Shown piece after piece: positions 25,230 to 33,795 of a DNA stretch of 64,000 nucleotides. Source of the DNA: Pseudomonas sp. B6002. GTDB taxonomy: Bacteria > Pseudomonadota > Gammaproteobacteria > Pseudomonadales > Pseudomonadaceae. The position numbers and the translations under genes are program-made. Location: the NCBI RefSeq assembly GCF_013385985.1, contig NZ_JACAOY010000015.1, forward strand, positions 1 to 64,000, in the 5' to 3' direction. Position 1 is the stretch's first letter. Every line of letters begins with the position of its first letter. The notes beneath the pieces are model-generated. The model did no database searches and was not told where the DNA came from. It was given only the letters and a program-made list of their open reading frames with translations.

Positions 25230-26264
25230 TTGCTCGGCCAGCACGCGCAGCCGCGCCAATTCCTCTGCGTCAATCTCGATACCCTGCTGGTCCGACCGCG
25301 CCCGTGTGCGATGACGTCGATCTCCCGGCAAGCGCCGCAACCCCGCCGCATGCATCTGCCGCACCAGTTCCTGGCTGCGCTCGGCGAAGCTTTGCCCGGC
25401 GGTCTTGCTCGGGTCGATCAGAATGAGCAGTTGGCCGGTCCACGGCGTGCGGGCGCCCGGGTGATCGGCCCAGTTGAATTCGAAGGAGAAATTGCCGCCC
25501 GTCAGCGCCGCTGCCAACAGCTCGACCATCATCGACAGCGCCGAACCCTTGTGCCCGCCAAACGGCAACAGTGCGCCGCCTTCCAGCACGGCCTTTGGGT
25601 CCTGGGTGGGCTGGCCCAGGCTGTCCACGCCCATGCCCGGTGGCAGGCGCTCGCCCTTGCGGGCAGCGATCTGCACATCACCGTGGGCGATGGCGCTGGT
25701 GGCCAGGTCGAACACGATGGGCAGGCCATCGGCACGCGGTGCAGCGAAGGCAATAGGGTTGGTGCCAAACAGCGGGCGGTCCGCCCCGTGGGGCACCACG
25801 CAGGTCATGCTGTTGACCACGCTCAGGGCCACCAGGCCTTGCTCGGCAAACGGCTCGACATCCGGCCATAACGCGGCAAAGTGATGGGAGTTGTGGATGG
25901 CCAGCAAGGCGATCCCGGCACTGCGGGCTTTCTCTACCAACAAGCTGCGAGCGGCCTCCAGGGCCGGCTGGGCGAAACCGTTGCCGGCGTCCACTCGTAC
26001 AAAACCGGAAGCCACGTCGGTGACCACAGGCACTGCCTTGCCATTCACCCAGCCACTGGCCAGGGTGCTGAGGTAACCGGGAATACGAAAAATACCGTGG
26101 CTGTGGGCGCCATCCCGTTCGGCGCTGGCGCAATTGTGCGCGAGGATGGCGGCCACTTCAGGTGAAGTGCCGTGACGGACAAAGATGGCGTGGAGCAAGG
26201 CCACCAGCTTGGAGAAACCGATGGTGGCACTGGAACTGTCAACAACCGTGGGCTGGGCAGACAT
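25227..26264 (-). CDS. dpkA: Delta-1-piperideine-2-carboxylate / pyrroline-2-carboxylate reductase (Ldh family)
   Basis: The 345-residue protein belongs to the malate/L-lactate dehydrogenase-like NAD(P)H oxidoreductases. Diagnostic stretches include AHNCASAERDGAHSHGIFRIPGY (with the conserved His), HNSHHFAALWPDVEPFAEQGL, and LLPFGGHKGSALSMMVELLA. The overall fit to Pseudomonas DpkA, which reduces cyclic imines in D-lysine and D-proline breakdown, is strong from memory. The ATG at 26264 has CGGAGC upstream; an in-frame ATG at 26297 would add eleven residues and lacks support. Confidence 0.82.
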   Translation of the reverse strand: MSAQPTVVDSSSATIGFSKLVALLHAIFVRHGTSPEVAAILAHNCASAERDGAHSHGIFRIPGYLSTLASGWVNGKAVPVVTDVASGFVRVDAGNGFAQPALEAARSLLVEKARSAGIALLAIHNSHHFAALWPDVEPFAEQGLVALSVVNSMTCVVPHGADRPLFGTNPIAFAAPRADGLPIVFDLATSAIAHGDVQIAARKGERLPPGMGVDSLGQPTQDPKAVLEGGALLPFGGHKGSALSMMVELLAAALTGGNFSFEFNWADHPGARTPWTGQLLILIDPSKTAGQSFAERSQELVRQMHAAGLRRLPGDRRHRTRARSDQQGIEIDAEELARLRVLAEQ

Positions 26265-26438
26265 CTGAAGCTCCGATTTTATGATTGGAGGGGGCATACA
26301 GCGTGAAATCCAGACCTGTGATTAAACAACGCCGCCTGCGGCTACTGTCAATGGCGTTTACGGCAAATATGTAGCCCCATTAGGCAACAGCACCGCCCTA
26401 GCCTGCTGGCCCGCCCCGAATGCCACAGAGAAAGGTTG

Positions 26439-29400
26439 ATGGTACAGCTCACTCCACCGTATTTTTTTGATGAATTCCTGCGCCCGATCCGTCGCAAACA
26501 CCCTTCAGAACGGGAACGCGCGCTGGGCTTGACGTTGAACGATCTCGACTGGCTGATGACGGTCTACACCGCAACCGATGCCGGGCGCCAAGCGTGTGAG
26601 TTTCCGATGATCGTCGAATCGCTGGTGATCGAGAGGTCCGGAGAACCTGCAACAACGCTGGCTGGCGTCTTCATGATGAGCCCGACTCCTGATGCAAGAA
26701 AGGCCCTGCTGTACAGCCCCTATGGAGGAATCGAAGTATTCGACAACCGCGCTGTGGCCCTTGCTGCCATCAGAGAACGCCTTAGAAACAAAACGCTACA
26801 TATTGATTTAATTAGCTTTTTATCCATAAAAGAGCGTCAGGCTTTTGCTTTCGACAGCTTATTCGCCCTGACCACTGCACCGGTTGAAGGCATTGTGTTT
26901 GTGGAGCAGGAACAGGCGATTGAGGCAAGCCAGCAGCAGAACGTGCAACGTGCCCTGGATGAATTACGCACGACGCCGAGCCTCACCTCAATGCTCGACA
27001 CGCTGTTGAACATCATGGCGCGCTCTTATTTTCCCACCCTCGATCAACGCTATACGTTGGTAAACACGTTCCTGGTTTCAGCAGTAGATAACGCTGTTGA
27101 CCGATGGTTAGCCTCGTCGCCCCTCAGTGAAACCCTGTTGCAGTACTACCTGAAACCGGAGTGGCCGCCCAACCGTACGCGCACCTTCACCCACCCCAGG
27201 CACGATAGAAGCGCCATGACAGAGGAAAGGCTCAAACAGGATTTCGAACGCTGGGAGCGCGTTGTGGAACACACCGCTGGCGTGCTGTCCTCTCTGTTGA
27301 GCAGCCGGTTGCAGACGTGGTGGAATGAAACTGTTGACGGCGATCAATCGCGCATGGATCTGTTTGCTCAACTGATGAGTGACAAATTTCGCGCCGACCT
27401 GCTGTTCAAGCACCAAAACGGGATTCTTTCATCCGAAGAAGCGCATCGACTGCGCGCGGTTTTCCTCCCCGACAAGGCATCACGCCGCGACTGGCATGCG
27501 ACCTTGAATATCGAAAAGATCAGCCTCCATGCGCCCTATCAACATTATGTGGAACTGGCCGCGACGCTGTTGATCAGCGGCCAGCATGCCTACCTCTATA
27601 CCCAATCCCGCGGGCTGCAAGTCTTGAAGGACCTTGAGGACCTGAAAGATGTCCTGCTGAGCATGCTCAAGGCGGCCGGCCATCAGGACGAACTGTTGAA
27701 CTTCCTGTCCCTGGACGAGCGCAGCCTGTACCTGGCAATGGATGGGGTGCAAGTCAGCGGACTGCCCGTGGGGGGCAGCGTTTTCGCCGGAATGGTCCAA
27801 GACATTGCGCGCAAGCAATCGAGCAACGTGGAGCACGCACTCGCGCTGTTTCGCCGCAGCGATGGCGAAGCCGACCTGGCTGCGCTGCTCGACTGCGCAC
27901 TGGACCTGCGCCACATGCTCGACAGTCGGCTGCTGGCACTGGAAGCCGGAGGGCGGTGGAGCCTGCACCCGGCCAGCAGCGGCAATGGCCGTCCCTCGAC
28001 GGTACAGGCAGAGCGCGCCAAACAACATCTGGTCGCGCTGCGTGCAGCGGAAGCAGCCTTGAAGGCACAACGGCAGAAGCACCCCACGTTGCGCAGCCTG
28101 GCCGCGCATGCCCTGAAGCAGGAGTTGAACCTGCGTTTGCTGGACCTGGACCCCACGGATGTGTTTGCCAATACCTACGCCACTGAGGCGCAACAACAAG
28201 AGGATCGGGACCCTTTGTCTTCACGAAACATGGTCGATTACCTTGTAGAACGTTTAGCAAACGCAGCAACACCTATCGACGGCTCACCACGCACTGGCCT
28301 GTACAACGCTCGCCGTGCCGGGACAGCCACGCGCTGGAATAACCTGGACAGCCTTGGCTTCAATCAGATCATAGAGCGGGCCATGCCACTTTTTGTTGAG
28401 CAGGACTTACGCGCACTGCCGCGCGCGTTCCTGGAAAGCCATCGCGCCGACATGAGCGCGGCCTTGATGCAGGGGCTACGCAGCGAGGCTCAATTGCGTC
28501 TGCTCAACAAGACGTTGAGCCCCCACCATCACGCCATACTCGATACGGTCCTGCGCCCAGACAGCATGACCCGCGACAAGCGTCATGGGCTTGAAGGCTT
28601 CCTGCCCGATGCCTATAGCTTGACACTGACCCTCGGCGATGACGAAACACCCCGCGCCCTGGCCAACTGTTTCGTGTTGACACAGCGCGGTGGCACCGAC
28701 CCTAACCTTTCAGGTGAAGTCGTCCTCTGGACTCCGCAACAGGGCCACGAGCCCTTTGCCTCACTGAAGGTTTTGCGTCAGGCACTTCAACAGCGCCTGG
28801 CATTGCCTGATCGATACCTGCTGCAGAACCTGCCCATCAGTCTTCGCGCGCCCCATCAGGTCTATCGCCTCGGTCCCTTGCAGCGCATTGACGAACACTT
28901 CCTGAACAACCGCCAGCAGAGCTACCTGGACTACCACCTGGATACGCTCGACTATTGGCTTGCCATGCCATTGAAGCCCACACGGCTGCAAGACCGTCTG
29001 GATGATGAAATGCAACGGCTGGCACCGTCGAATCTGCCGCGCGCCCGTGCAATCGCAGAAGCGATCGTTCACCAGCAGACGCTGCCGGTGTGGCTGGGCA
29101 TGGCGTCCGCCGAAGAGCAATTGCTCCACGCCGAACTGCTTGAGCAATACCGGCTCAGTGCGCCGGACAATCAGGATTACCTGCATGGGTTGCCCCCCCT
29201 GCGCGAGCACGTCGCCAGTGCCTTGACGAACCTGCTTAAGGCACGTTATCCGGATGCCGCGCTGGACCCTGAAGCGATCTTGATACCTGCACGCGTGGCG
29301 CTCGACGGCCATACTCAAACCCTGACCGATTTTGCCTTGCGCCACCTCCCCGACCTGCTGCCCGACAACCTCACCCCCAGCGCCCTGGGGCTCACGCCGC

Positions 29401-31574
29401 TGCCAGCGAGCCTGGACGGCATGGCGGTGGTGCAGTTGGTACGCCAACTGGACATTGCCAAAACCTATCGCGAACTGCTCACCACCCACCTCAGCGCCGA
29501 CACCGACGATGCCCGCAAGCGACGTGACCTGTTTTGCCGGCAACTGCCATGGCAACTGTTGCGCCACGCCCATGAGGAAAAACTTGAAGAACGCATCAGC
29601 CCCTCGGCCTGGGGCGTTATTCAGCAAATCTTTGACATGCCGGATGCTGTGGCGCGGGATAAAGTCAGCGGCGCCACTGCAATGATTCGCCCTCTGCAAA
29701 TGATCGCGACTGCCGGGGCGCTACCGGTGACGGTGCCTTGTGTCTACGTCATCGGTCCCCGGGCGCCGGCAACTGGCCCGCTTGTGCTCTATGCGCCGTA
29801 TGCGCCACTGCGTGTGCTCACCGAATACGCCAACGAAGACGAACTGCTCAGTGAGATTAATCGAGCCGGTGCCCTTCAGGATTGGATCATCCTGCAACTG
29901 GGCGATCCCGACCAAGCGATATGGCGCAACCTGCTCAAACAACCAACCCGTCAGGGCAAAAGCGACGCCCGCCTGGCGTCGAATCCGATCAGGCACAATA
30001 TTTTACTGCGGCTATTCAGTGATAACGTCGCCCAACTGCTCAAGATGCTCGCCTGCCAATTCACCCGCGACGGCAAGGATCAATGGGACGGAATCACCAG
30101 CCTGTTGCGCAAAGGCATTCCCATGGCGCTGCACTTCATTGCGGGCAAGCTCGAATACCCACTGGTGGTCTGGCGCAGCTACAAACTGTTCAAAGCCTCG
30201 GCCGAGGCGCTGCAAGAACAGCATTTCGGGGAGGGACTGCGCACTTTCATCCAGGGCGTAGCGACACTGGCCTCCCTGCGCAAGGAGCTTGATGCATTGA
30301 TGACGATTGTCACGCCCTCACCTCCCACCGATCTGCCAGCAGACTCACCAGCGCCCGCCATGACCATCGAAGGCCTGGATATCACCGACCCTACACGCAC
30401 GCGGATGCGCCGCTTTGAAGATGTCGGCGCGTCCCTCGCGGATCTGCAGGAAAGCTCCGCCAACCACCTGTTCACCGACCCGACCCGGAACCGGACGTAC
30501 GCGCCGGTAGCCGGACGGGTGTACCCGGTCCGAAGGGTGGGTGAACGTTGGCGAGTAAGCCTTGCCCAGGCACTGGGGCCCTACCTCGAACGCAACTCGC
30601 AGGGCCAATGGGTGCTTGATCTATCCGAGCGGGAGCCGCGCTTCGGTCCTGCACTGTCGCGCGTCAGAAACCGTACCATTACCCGCAGAACCGAGCGTGA
30701 TTCGATCAATATTGAAGCGGTAGGAATGCCAGCAATCCGGTCGGCGGCCCCCGCCAGAGCGGCCTGCATTGATGGGGCACTCAATGTTGCGGTTTTCTAC
30801 ACATTCAGATGCGCACGCAATCTGGCGCTATTTGCACTGCAAAGCGATCCCAACTCCCCATGCGGACGTTTCTTGACGGAGATGTTCGGCATACTCAACA
30901 TTACCCCGGGCCAGTTGCTCAAGATTCAAACGCGCGTCGCAGAAATCTTCAATGGGCTGACCCAGCAAGATTTGATCAGCCTCAACTCACCCCGATTTGT
31001 CACTGGCTCCGCCCGGTGGTCGCCCACCCAAACCTATGCTTTTGTGATTCCTGAAGACGCGGATCGAAAAATCTACTTGCTGGAACACTTTTTCAATACA
31101 CGAATGAGCACCTATCAACCGCATCTCATGGTGCCGTTCGACCTTGACGACCATGCCCGTGCAGCGACGTTGATTCACGAGATGAGTCACTTGGTCTCCG
31201 ATACTGAAGACATCGCGTATATGGACACGATGCGTCCCTTTCTCGATATCATCAATCGTGGAACCGCTGACGGCCTGCGTAAATACACGGCCCTGTCCAA
31301 TTTGCAAAGCACCGCGCTGTCTGTATTGACACCGGCAACCATGCTATTCAAAAGCTGGGATGACTTGGCAAAGCGTTGGGAGGACTTCGGCAGCGTCGGC
31401 TCGACCAAACTGCGCAATAAAGTGCTGCATCTCACGGGCACGAGGACGCTGGACGATGCCCGGCAAACGTTCATGAGTGATCCAGATCGGCGGCTGGACA
31501 TCATTCTGGCCAACGCAGATTCGGTGACGTATCTGATCACGCACCTGGGCCGCAGATTGGATCCGGGGGCCTGA
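26439..31574 (+). CDS. Giant DUF6543 (dermonecrotic-toxin-like) protein with a C-terminal M35-like metallopeptidase signature
   Basis: The 1711-residue protein has no signal peptide and resembles the Pseudomonas DUF6543 'dermonecrotic toxin domain' proteins. Three stretches look like one repeated module: residues about 59-115 (LLYSPYGGIEVFDNRA), 740-790 (CFVLTQRGG...VVLWTPQQGHEPF) and 1098-1157 (VYVIGP...LVLYAPYAPL). A hydrophobic helical region lies near 1225-1290. The tail (about 1530-1711) carries TLIHEMSH (His1580, Glu1581, His1584), then TEDIAY (Asp1591, Tyr1594) and NADSVTYL (1692-1699), the order of zinc ligands and C-terminal motif in M35 aspzincin peptidases. AGAAAGG precedes ATG 26439. 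No immunity or secretion gene is adjacent. Family naming is from memory; the protease tail is inference from motifs. Confidence 0.8.
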   Translation: MVQLTPPYFFDEFLRPIRRKHPSERERALGLTLNDLDWLMTVYTATDAGRQACEFPMIVESLVIERSGEPATTLAGVFMMSPTPDARKALLYSPYGGIEVFDNRAVALAAIRERLRNKTLHIDLISFLSIKERQAFAFDSLFALTTAPVEGIVFVEQEQAIEASQQQNVQRALDELRTTPSLTSMLDTLLNIMARSYFPTLDQRYTLVNTFLVSAVDNAVDRWLASSPLSETLLQYYLKPEWPPNRTRTFTHPRHDRSAMTEERLKQDFERWERVVEHTAGVLSSLLSSRLQTWWNETVDGDQSRMDLFAQLMSDKFRADLLFKHQNGILSSEEAHRLRAVFLPDKASRRDWHATLNIEKISLHAPYQHYVELAATLLISGQHAYLYTQSRGLQVLKDLEDLKDVLLSMLKAAGHQDELLNFLSLDERSLYLAMDGVQVSGLPVGGSVFAGMVQDIARKQSSNVEHALALFRRSDGEADLAALLDCALDLRHMLDSRLLALEAGGRWSLHPASSGNGRPSTVQAERAKQHLVALRAAEAALKAQRQKHPTLRSLAAHALKQELNLRLLDLDPTDVFANTYATEAQQQEDRDPLSSRNMVDYLVERLANAATPIDGSPRTGLYNARRAGTATRWNNLDSLGFNQIIERAMPLFVEQDLRALPRAFLESHRADMSAALMQGLRSEAQLRLLNKTLSPHHHAILDTVLRPDSMTRDKRHGLEGFLPDAYSLTLTLGDDETPRALANCFVLTQRGGTDPNLSGEVVLWTPQQGHEPFASLKVLRQALQQRLALPDRYLLQNLPISLRAPHQVYRLGPLQRIDEHFLNNRQQSYLDYHLDTLDYWLAMPLKPTRLQDRLDDEMQRLAPSNLPRARAIAEAIVHQQTLPVWLGMASAEEQLLHAELLEQYRLSAPDNQDYLHGLPPLREHVASALTNLLKARYPDAALDPEAILIPARVALDGHTQTLTDFALRHLPDLLPDNLTPSALGLTPLPASLDGMAVVQLVRQLDIAKTYRELLTTHLSADTDDARKRRDLFCRQLPWQLLRHAHEEKLEERISPSAWGVIQQIFDMPDAVARDKVSGATAMIRPLQMIATAGALPVTVPCVYVIGPRAPATGPLVLYAPYAPLRVLTEYANEDELLSEINRAGALQDWIILQLGDPDQAIWRNLLKQPTRQGKSDARLASNPIRHNILLRLFSDNVAQLLKMLACQFTRDGKDQWDGITSLLRKGIPMALHFIAGKLEYPLVVWRSYKLFKASAEALQEQHFGEGLRTFIQGVATLASLRKELDALMTIVTPSPPTDLPADSPAPAMTIEGLDITDPTRTRMRRFEDVGASLADLQESSANHLFTDPTRNRTYAPVAGRVYPVRRVGERWRVSLAQALGPYLERNSQGQWVLDLSEREPRFGPALSRVRNRTITRRTERDSINIEAVGMPAIRSAAPARAACIDGALNVAVFYTFRCARNLALFALQSDPNSPCGRFLTEMFGILNITPGQLLKIQTRVAEIFNGLTQQDLISLNSPRFVTGSARWSPTQTYAFVIPEDADRKIYLLEHFFNTRMSTYQPHLMVPFDLDDHARAATLIHEMSHLVSDTEDIAYMDTMRPFLDIINRGTADGLRKYTALSNLQSTALSVLTPATMLFKSWDDLAKRWEDFGSVGSTKLRNKVLHLTGTRTLDDARQTFMSDPDRRLDIILANADSVTYLITHLGRRLDPGA

Positions 31575-31594
31575 GCGGCCCCCGGTGGTGGGTA

Positions 31595-31864
31595 TCAATC
31601 TTTCTGGTCGCGCAGGATATTGCCCGACGCACCGTCAATGCGTGCTTCGTACACAGAGCCATCGGACTTGCGCCCCTTGACTTCCCAATAGCCGTTGTCG
31701 TCAGCCTCGGCCTGGTAGACCTCGACATACCCGGCCTTGGTCTTGGCGACTTCGATGGCCTTTTCAATGGTGATCCAGCCCGCGCCCGGCTTGTCAGCCA
31801 GGGCTGAACCGGCGCCCAGCAAGGCAGAAGTGGCACACAGGGCGATTAACGTTTTCTTGAGCAT
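31595..31864 (-). CDS. PepSY-domain periplasmic protein
   Basis: The 89-residue protein has a Sec signal (ends GSALA) and one PepSY domain: ITIEKAIEVAKTKAGYVEVYQAEADDNGYWEVKGRKSDGSVYEARIDGASGNILRDQ. Related small proteins are periplasmic and often linked to two-component or metal-stress genes. GGAGAA precedes the ATG. It converges with the giant toxin-like gene (20 bases apart) and is divergent from the FecR-like gene. Confidence 0.88.
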   Translation of the reverse strand: MLKKTLIALCATSALLGAGSALADKPGAGWITIEKAIEVAKTKAGYVEVYQAEADDNGYWEVKGRKSDGSVYEARIDGASGNILRDQKD

Positions 31865-32017
31865 CTTCGTTCTCCATCAAGGGAATATCGGACTCATGTC
31901 CTGAATGTTTTAGGTGTTTCCAAACGAGAATAAGTTCCAATTGATGTGCAATCGCCATGATGGCTGTTCTCGTGGTCCACCCGGGGAGGTTAGAATGTGG
32001 GAAATCAGGATGAGTTA

Positions 32018-33013
32018 ATGAGCGAAAAGTCCCTTTCAGAAGCCGAATACGACGCTATCACCGACGCCGCCGCGCATTGGTGCATGCGCCTGCATGCCAG
32101 TGATTGCACCGCAGACGAACGTCAGGCTTTTGAGCAATGGCACGATGCTCATCCGCTGCACGCCTTCGAATACGCGGCCATGCTGGAGATCTGGGACGTC
32201 GCCGATCACCTCCCGCGCACTGAACCCGCGCCGACCGTGGTGCCGTTCAAGCCTCGCAGCCGCCTGCGCACCTATGCCGTGGCGGCTGCCGTCTGCCTCG
32301 CCGCCCTGCCTATTGCGGCCTTTACCGGCTGGGAAGCAGGCTGGTTACCCAGCTCGTACGAACACTTCGAAGCGGCCAATGGCCTGCGCAAAGTCACCCT
32401 GGGAGATGGCAGCCAGGTGGAATTGAACCTCGGCACGGAGCTGGTCTACAGCAACTACAAGGACCAACGCCGGGTCACGCTGAAAAAGGGCGAGGCATTT
32501 TTCAAAGTCACCCATGACATCAGCCACCCGTTTATCGTGCGGGCCGGCGAAGGCCAGGTACGGGTGACGGGCACACAGTTCAACGTCTGGAAATATGAAG
32601 ACCAGGTGCGGGTGATGCTGCTCGAAGGCTCGGTGCAGATCGCAAGCGACACCGTGCACGGCAGCGTGCCGCTGACCCCAGGGATGCAGGCCAGCTACCA
32701 GCATGGCGACGCCACCCCTCGCGTGAACGCGTTCAACCCCAATGACACCGCACTTGCCTGGCGCCAGGGCAAACTGGTGCTAGACAACCTGGCACTGGCC
32801 GACGCATTGCCGCTGATCAATCGCTACTTGAACAAACCCGTGATGCTGGCGGACGCCAATACCGGTGCAATCCGCATCGGCGGCATCTACAACATTAATG
32901 AGGTCAACAACCTCGTCCCCTCCCTGCCCAAGGTGTTGCCGGTCTACCTGACACAGAACCTGGACGGCAACCCCGTACTCAATTCAATCCCGCGTAAAGC
33001 CCCGAAAGGCTGA
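32018..33013 (+). CDS. FecR-family transmembrane anti-sigma regulator without an adjacent sigma gene
   Basis: The 331-residue protein has an N-terminal DUF4880-type sigma-binding segment (AAHWCMRLHASDCTADERQAFEQWHDAHPLHAFEY) and one membrane helix at about residues 85-105 (AVAAAVCLAALPIAAFTGW). A periplasmic FecR domain follows (VTLGDGSQVELNLGTELVYSN ... VRVTGTQFNVWKYEDQVRVMLLEGSVQI), then an STN-like tail (DALPLINRYLNKPVMLAD). FecR proteins normally sit beside an ECF sigma gene and a receptor; here the upstream neighbour is PepSY and the downstream operon is fap. AGGA precedes the ATG at 32018. Confidence 0.9.
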   Translation: MSEKSLSEAEYDAITDAAAHWCMRLHASDCTADERQAFEQWHDAHPLHAFEYAAMLEIWDVADHLPRTEPAPTVVPFKPRSRLRTYAVAAAVCLAALPIAAFTGWEAGWLPSSYEHFEAANGLRKVTLGDGSQVELNLGTELVYSNYKDQRRVTLKKGEAFFKVTHDISHPFIVRAGEGQVRVTGTQFNVWKYEDQVRVMLLEGSVQIASDTVHGSVPLTPGMQASYQHGDATPRVNAFNPNDTALAWRQGKLVLDNLALADALPLINRYLNKPVMLADANTGAIRIGGIYNINEVNNLVPSLPKVLPVYLTQNLDGNPVLNSIPRKAPKG

Positions 33014-33189
33014 GCCGCACCTGCACGTCCTGGGCGCTCTCGCGCCTGCAGTGTCCATTTTTGAAACACCCTCCTCCCCTGAACCGCCCGCCCTGAGCGG
33101 ATTCATCGTTTTGTCATACGCACTGTTCCATCGCTGATACAGCCCGGCGAATGCAACGCGGCGTGCCTGCGTATATCCGGCGCAACAAT

Positions 33190-33213
33190 GGCTGTCTCAC
33201 GGCTGAAACAGCC
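33190..33213. promoter_or_regulatory. Inverted repeat upstream of fapA, possible activator site
   Basis: The arms GGCTGT and ACAGCC are separated by 12 bases, about 60-85 bases before the -24 element, the usual position for a sigma-54 activator site. No protein can be assigned from sequence. Apart from this and the promoter, the 328-base gap between the FecR-like gene and fapA shows nothing I recognise. Confidence 0.3.
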
Positions 33214-33273
33214 TCTCGAAGGAATTTTCATAGACCGACCACAACCCATTGAATACATGAGGAAAACAAAAAG

Positions 33274-33289
33274 CGGCACGCGTTCTGCT
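33274..33289 (+). promoter_or_regulatory. Sigma-54 (-24/-12) promoter of the fap operon
   Basis: CGGCACGCGTTCTGCT fits the consensus TGGCACG-N4-TTGCW at all positions but two, with the key GG and GC exactly spaced. The predicted transcription start is near 33300, giving a leader of about 42 bases before fapA. Confidence 0.65.
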
Positions 33290-33341
33290 CTATCCCTGAC
33301 AGCGCTGTTTAGGGTCAGCGCGAAGAATAAGGAACACTGCC

Positions 33342-33794
33342 ATGGACACTCACAATCCAGGCTCACTGAGCCTCCTGCTGATCAGCTGTGCACTGAGTGC
33401 CAGCGTGAGCATTCCGGTGCTGGCTGCCGGGGATGGCGAGATCATTATTCAGCGCACTGTTCAAGGCCACATGGCTGGCCGCTCTCCGGGTGTTGACCCG
33501 AATCCCGTTACCGCCAACGCCAACCCTTCATCCCAAGTCTTCCGCGCCATGAACGGCGAGCTCAGCGATAGCGACATCGCGGGGATCAGCAGCGGCGCCA
33601 GCATCAACCGTACCCTCATGCCGGGCGGCAACCTCTCGGGTTTGAACACCCTTACCGCCAATGGCACTGGCCTGGGTTCAAGCATGGCTGCCGGGCACGG
33701 TGGCGGCAGCAGCGTCTCCGGAACCGTCAACGGCGCGATCTCCCAGGGCCTGCAGCCTCTGAATAACCTCGGCAGCATGGTAGGGGGACGCTGA
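33342..33794 (+). CDS. fapA: FapA, functional amyloid operon chaperone-like protein
   Basis: The 150-residue exported protein has a signal peptide ending VLAA and a mature part rich in Gly, Ser and Asn with little hydrophobic character. It is the first gene of the six-gene fap operon; fapB begins one base after its stop. In known systems FapA is periplasmic and affects the balance of FapB and FapC in the fibre. AAGGA precedes the ATG. Identification rests mainly on operon order. Confidence 0.85.
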   Translation: MDTHNPGSLSLLLISCALSASVSIPVLAAGDGEIIIQRTVQGHMAGRSPGVDPNPVTANANPSSQVFRAMNGELSDSDIAGISSGASINRTLMPGGNLSGLNTLTANGTGLGSSMAAGHGGGSSVSGTVNGAISQGLQPLNNLGSMVGGR

Positions 33795-33795
33795 C

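Noticed and set aside
31915-31950. Fur-like half-site GAGAATAAG between the PepSY and FecR genes
   Set aside because: Only one half resembles the consensus; the other half has no match.
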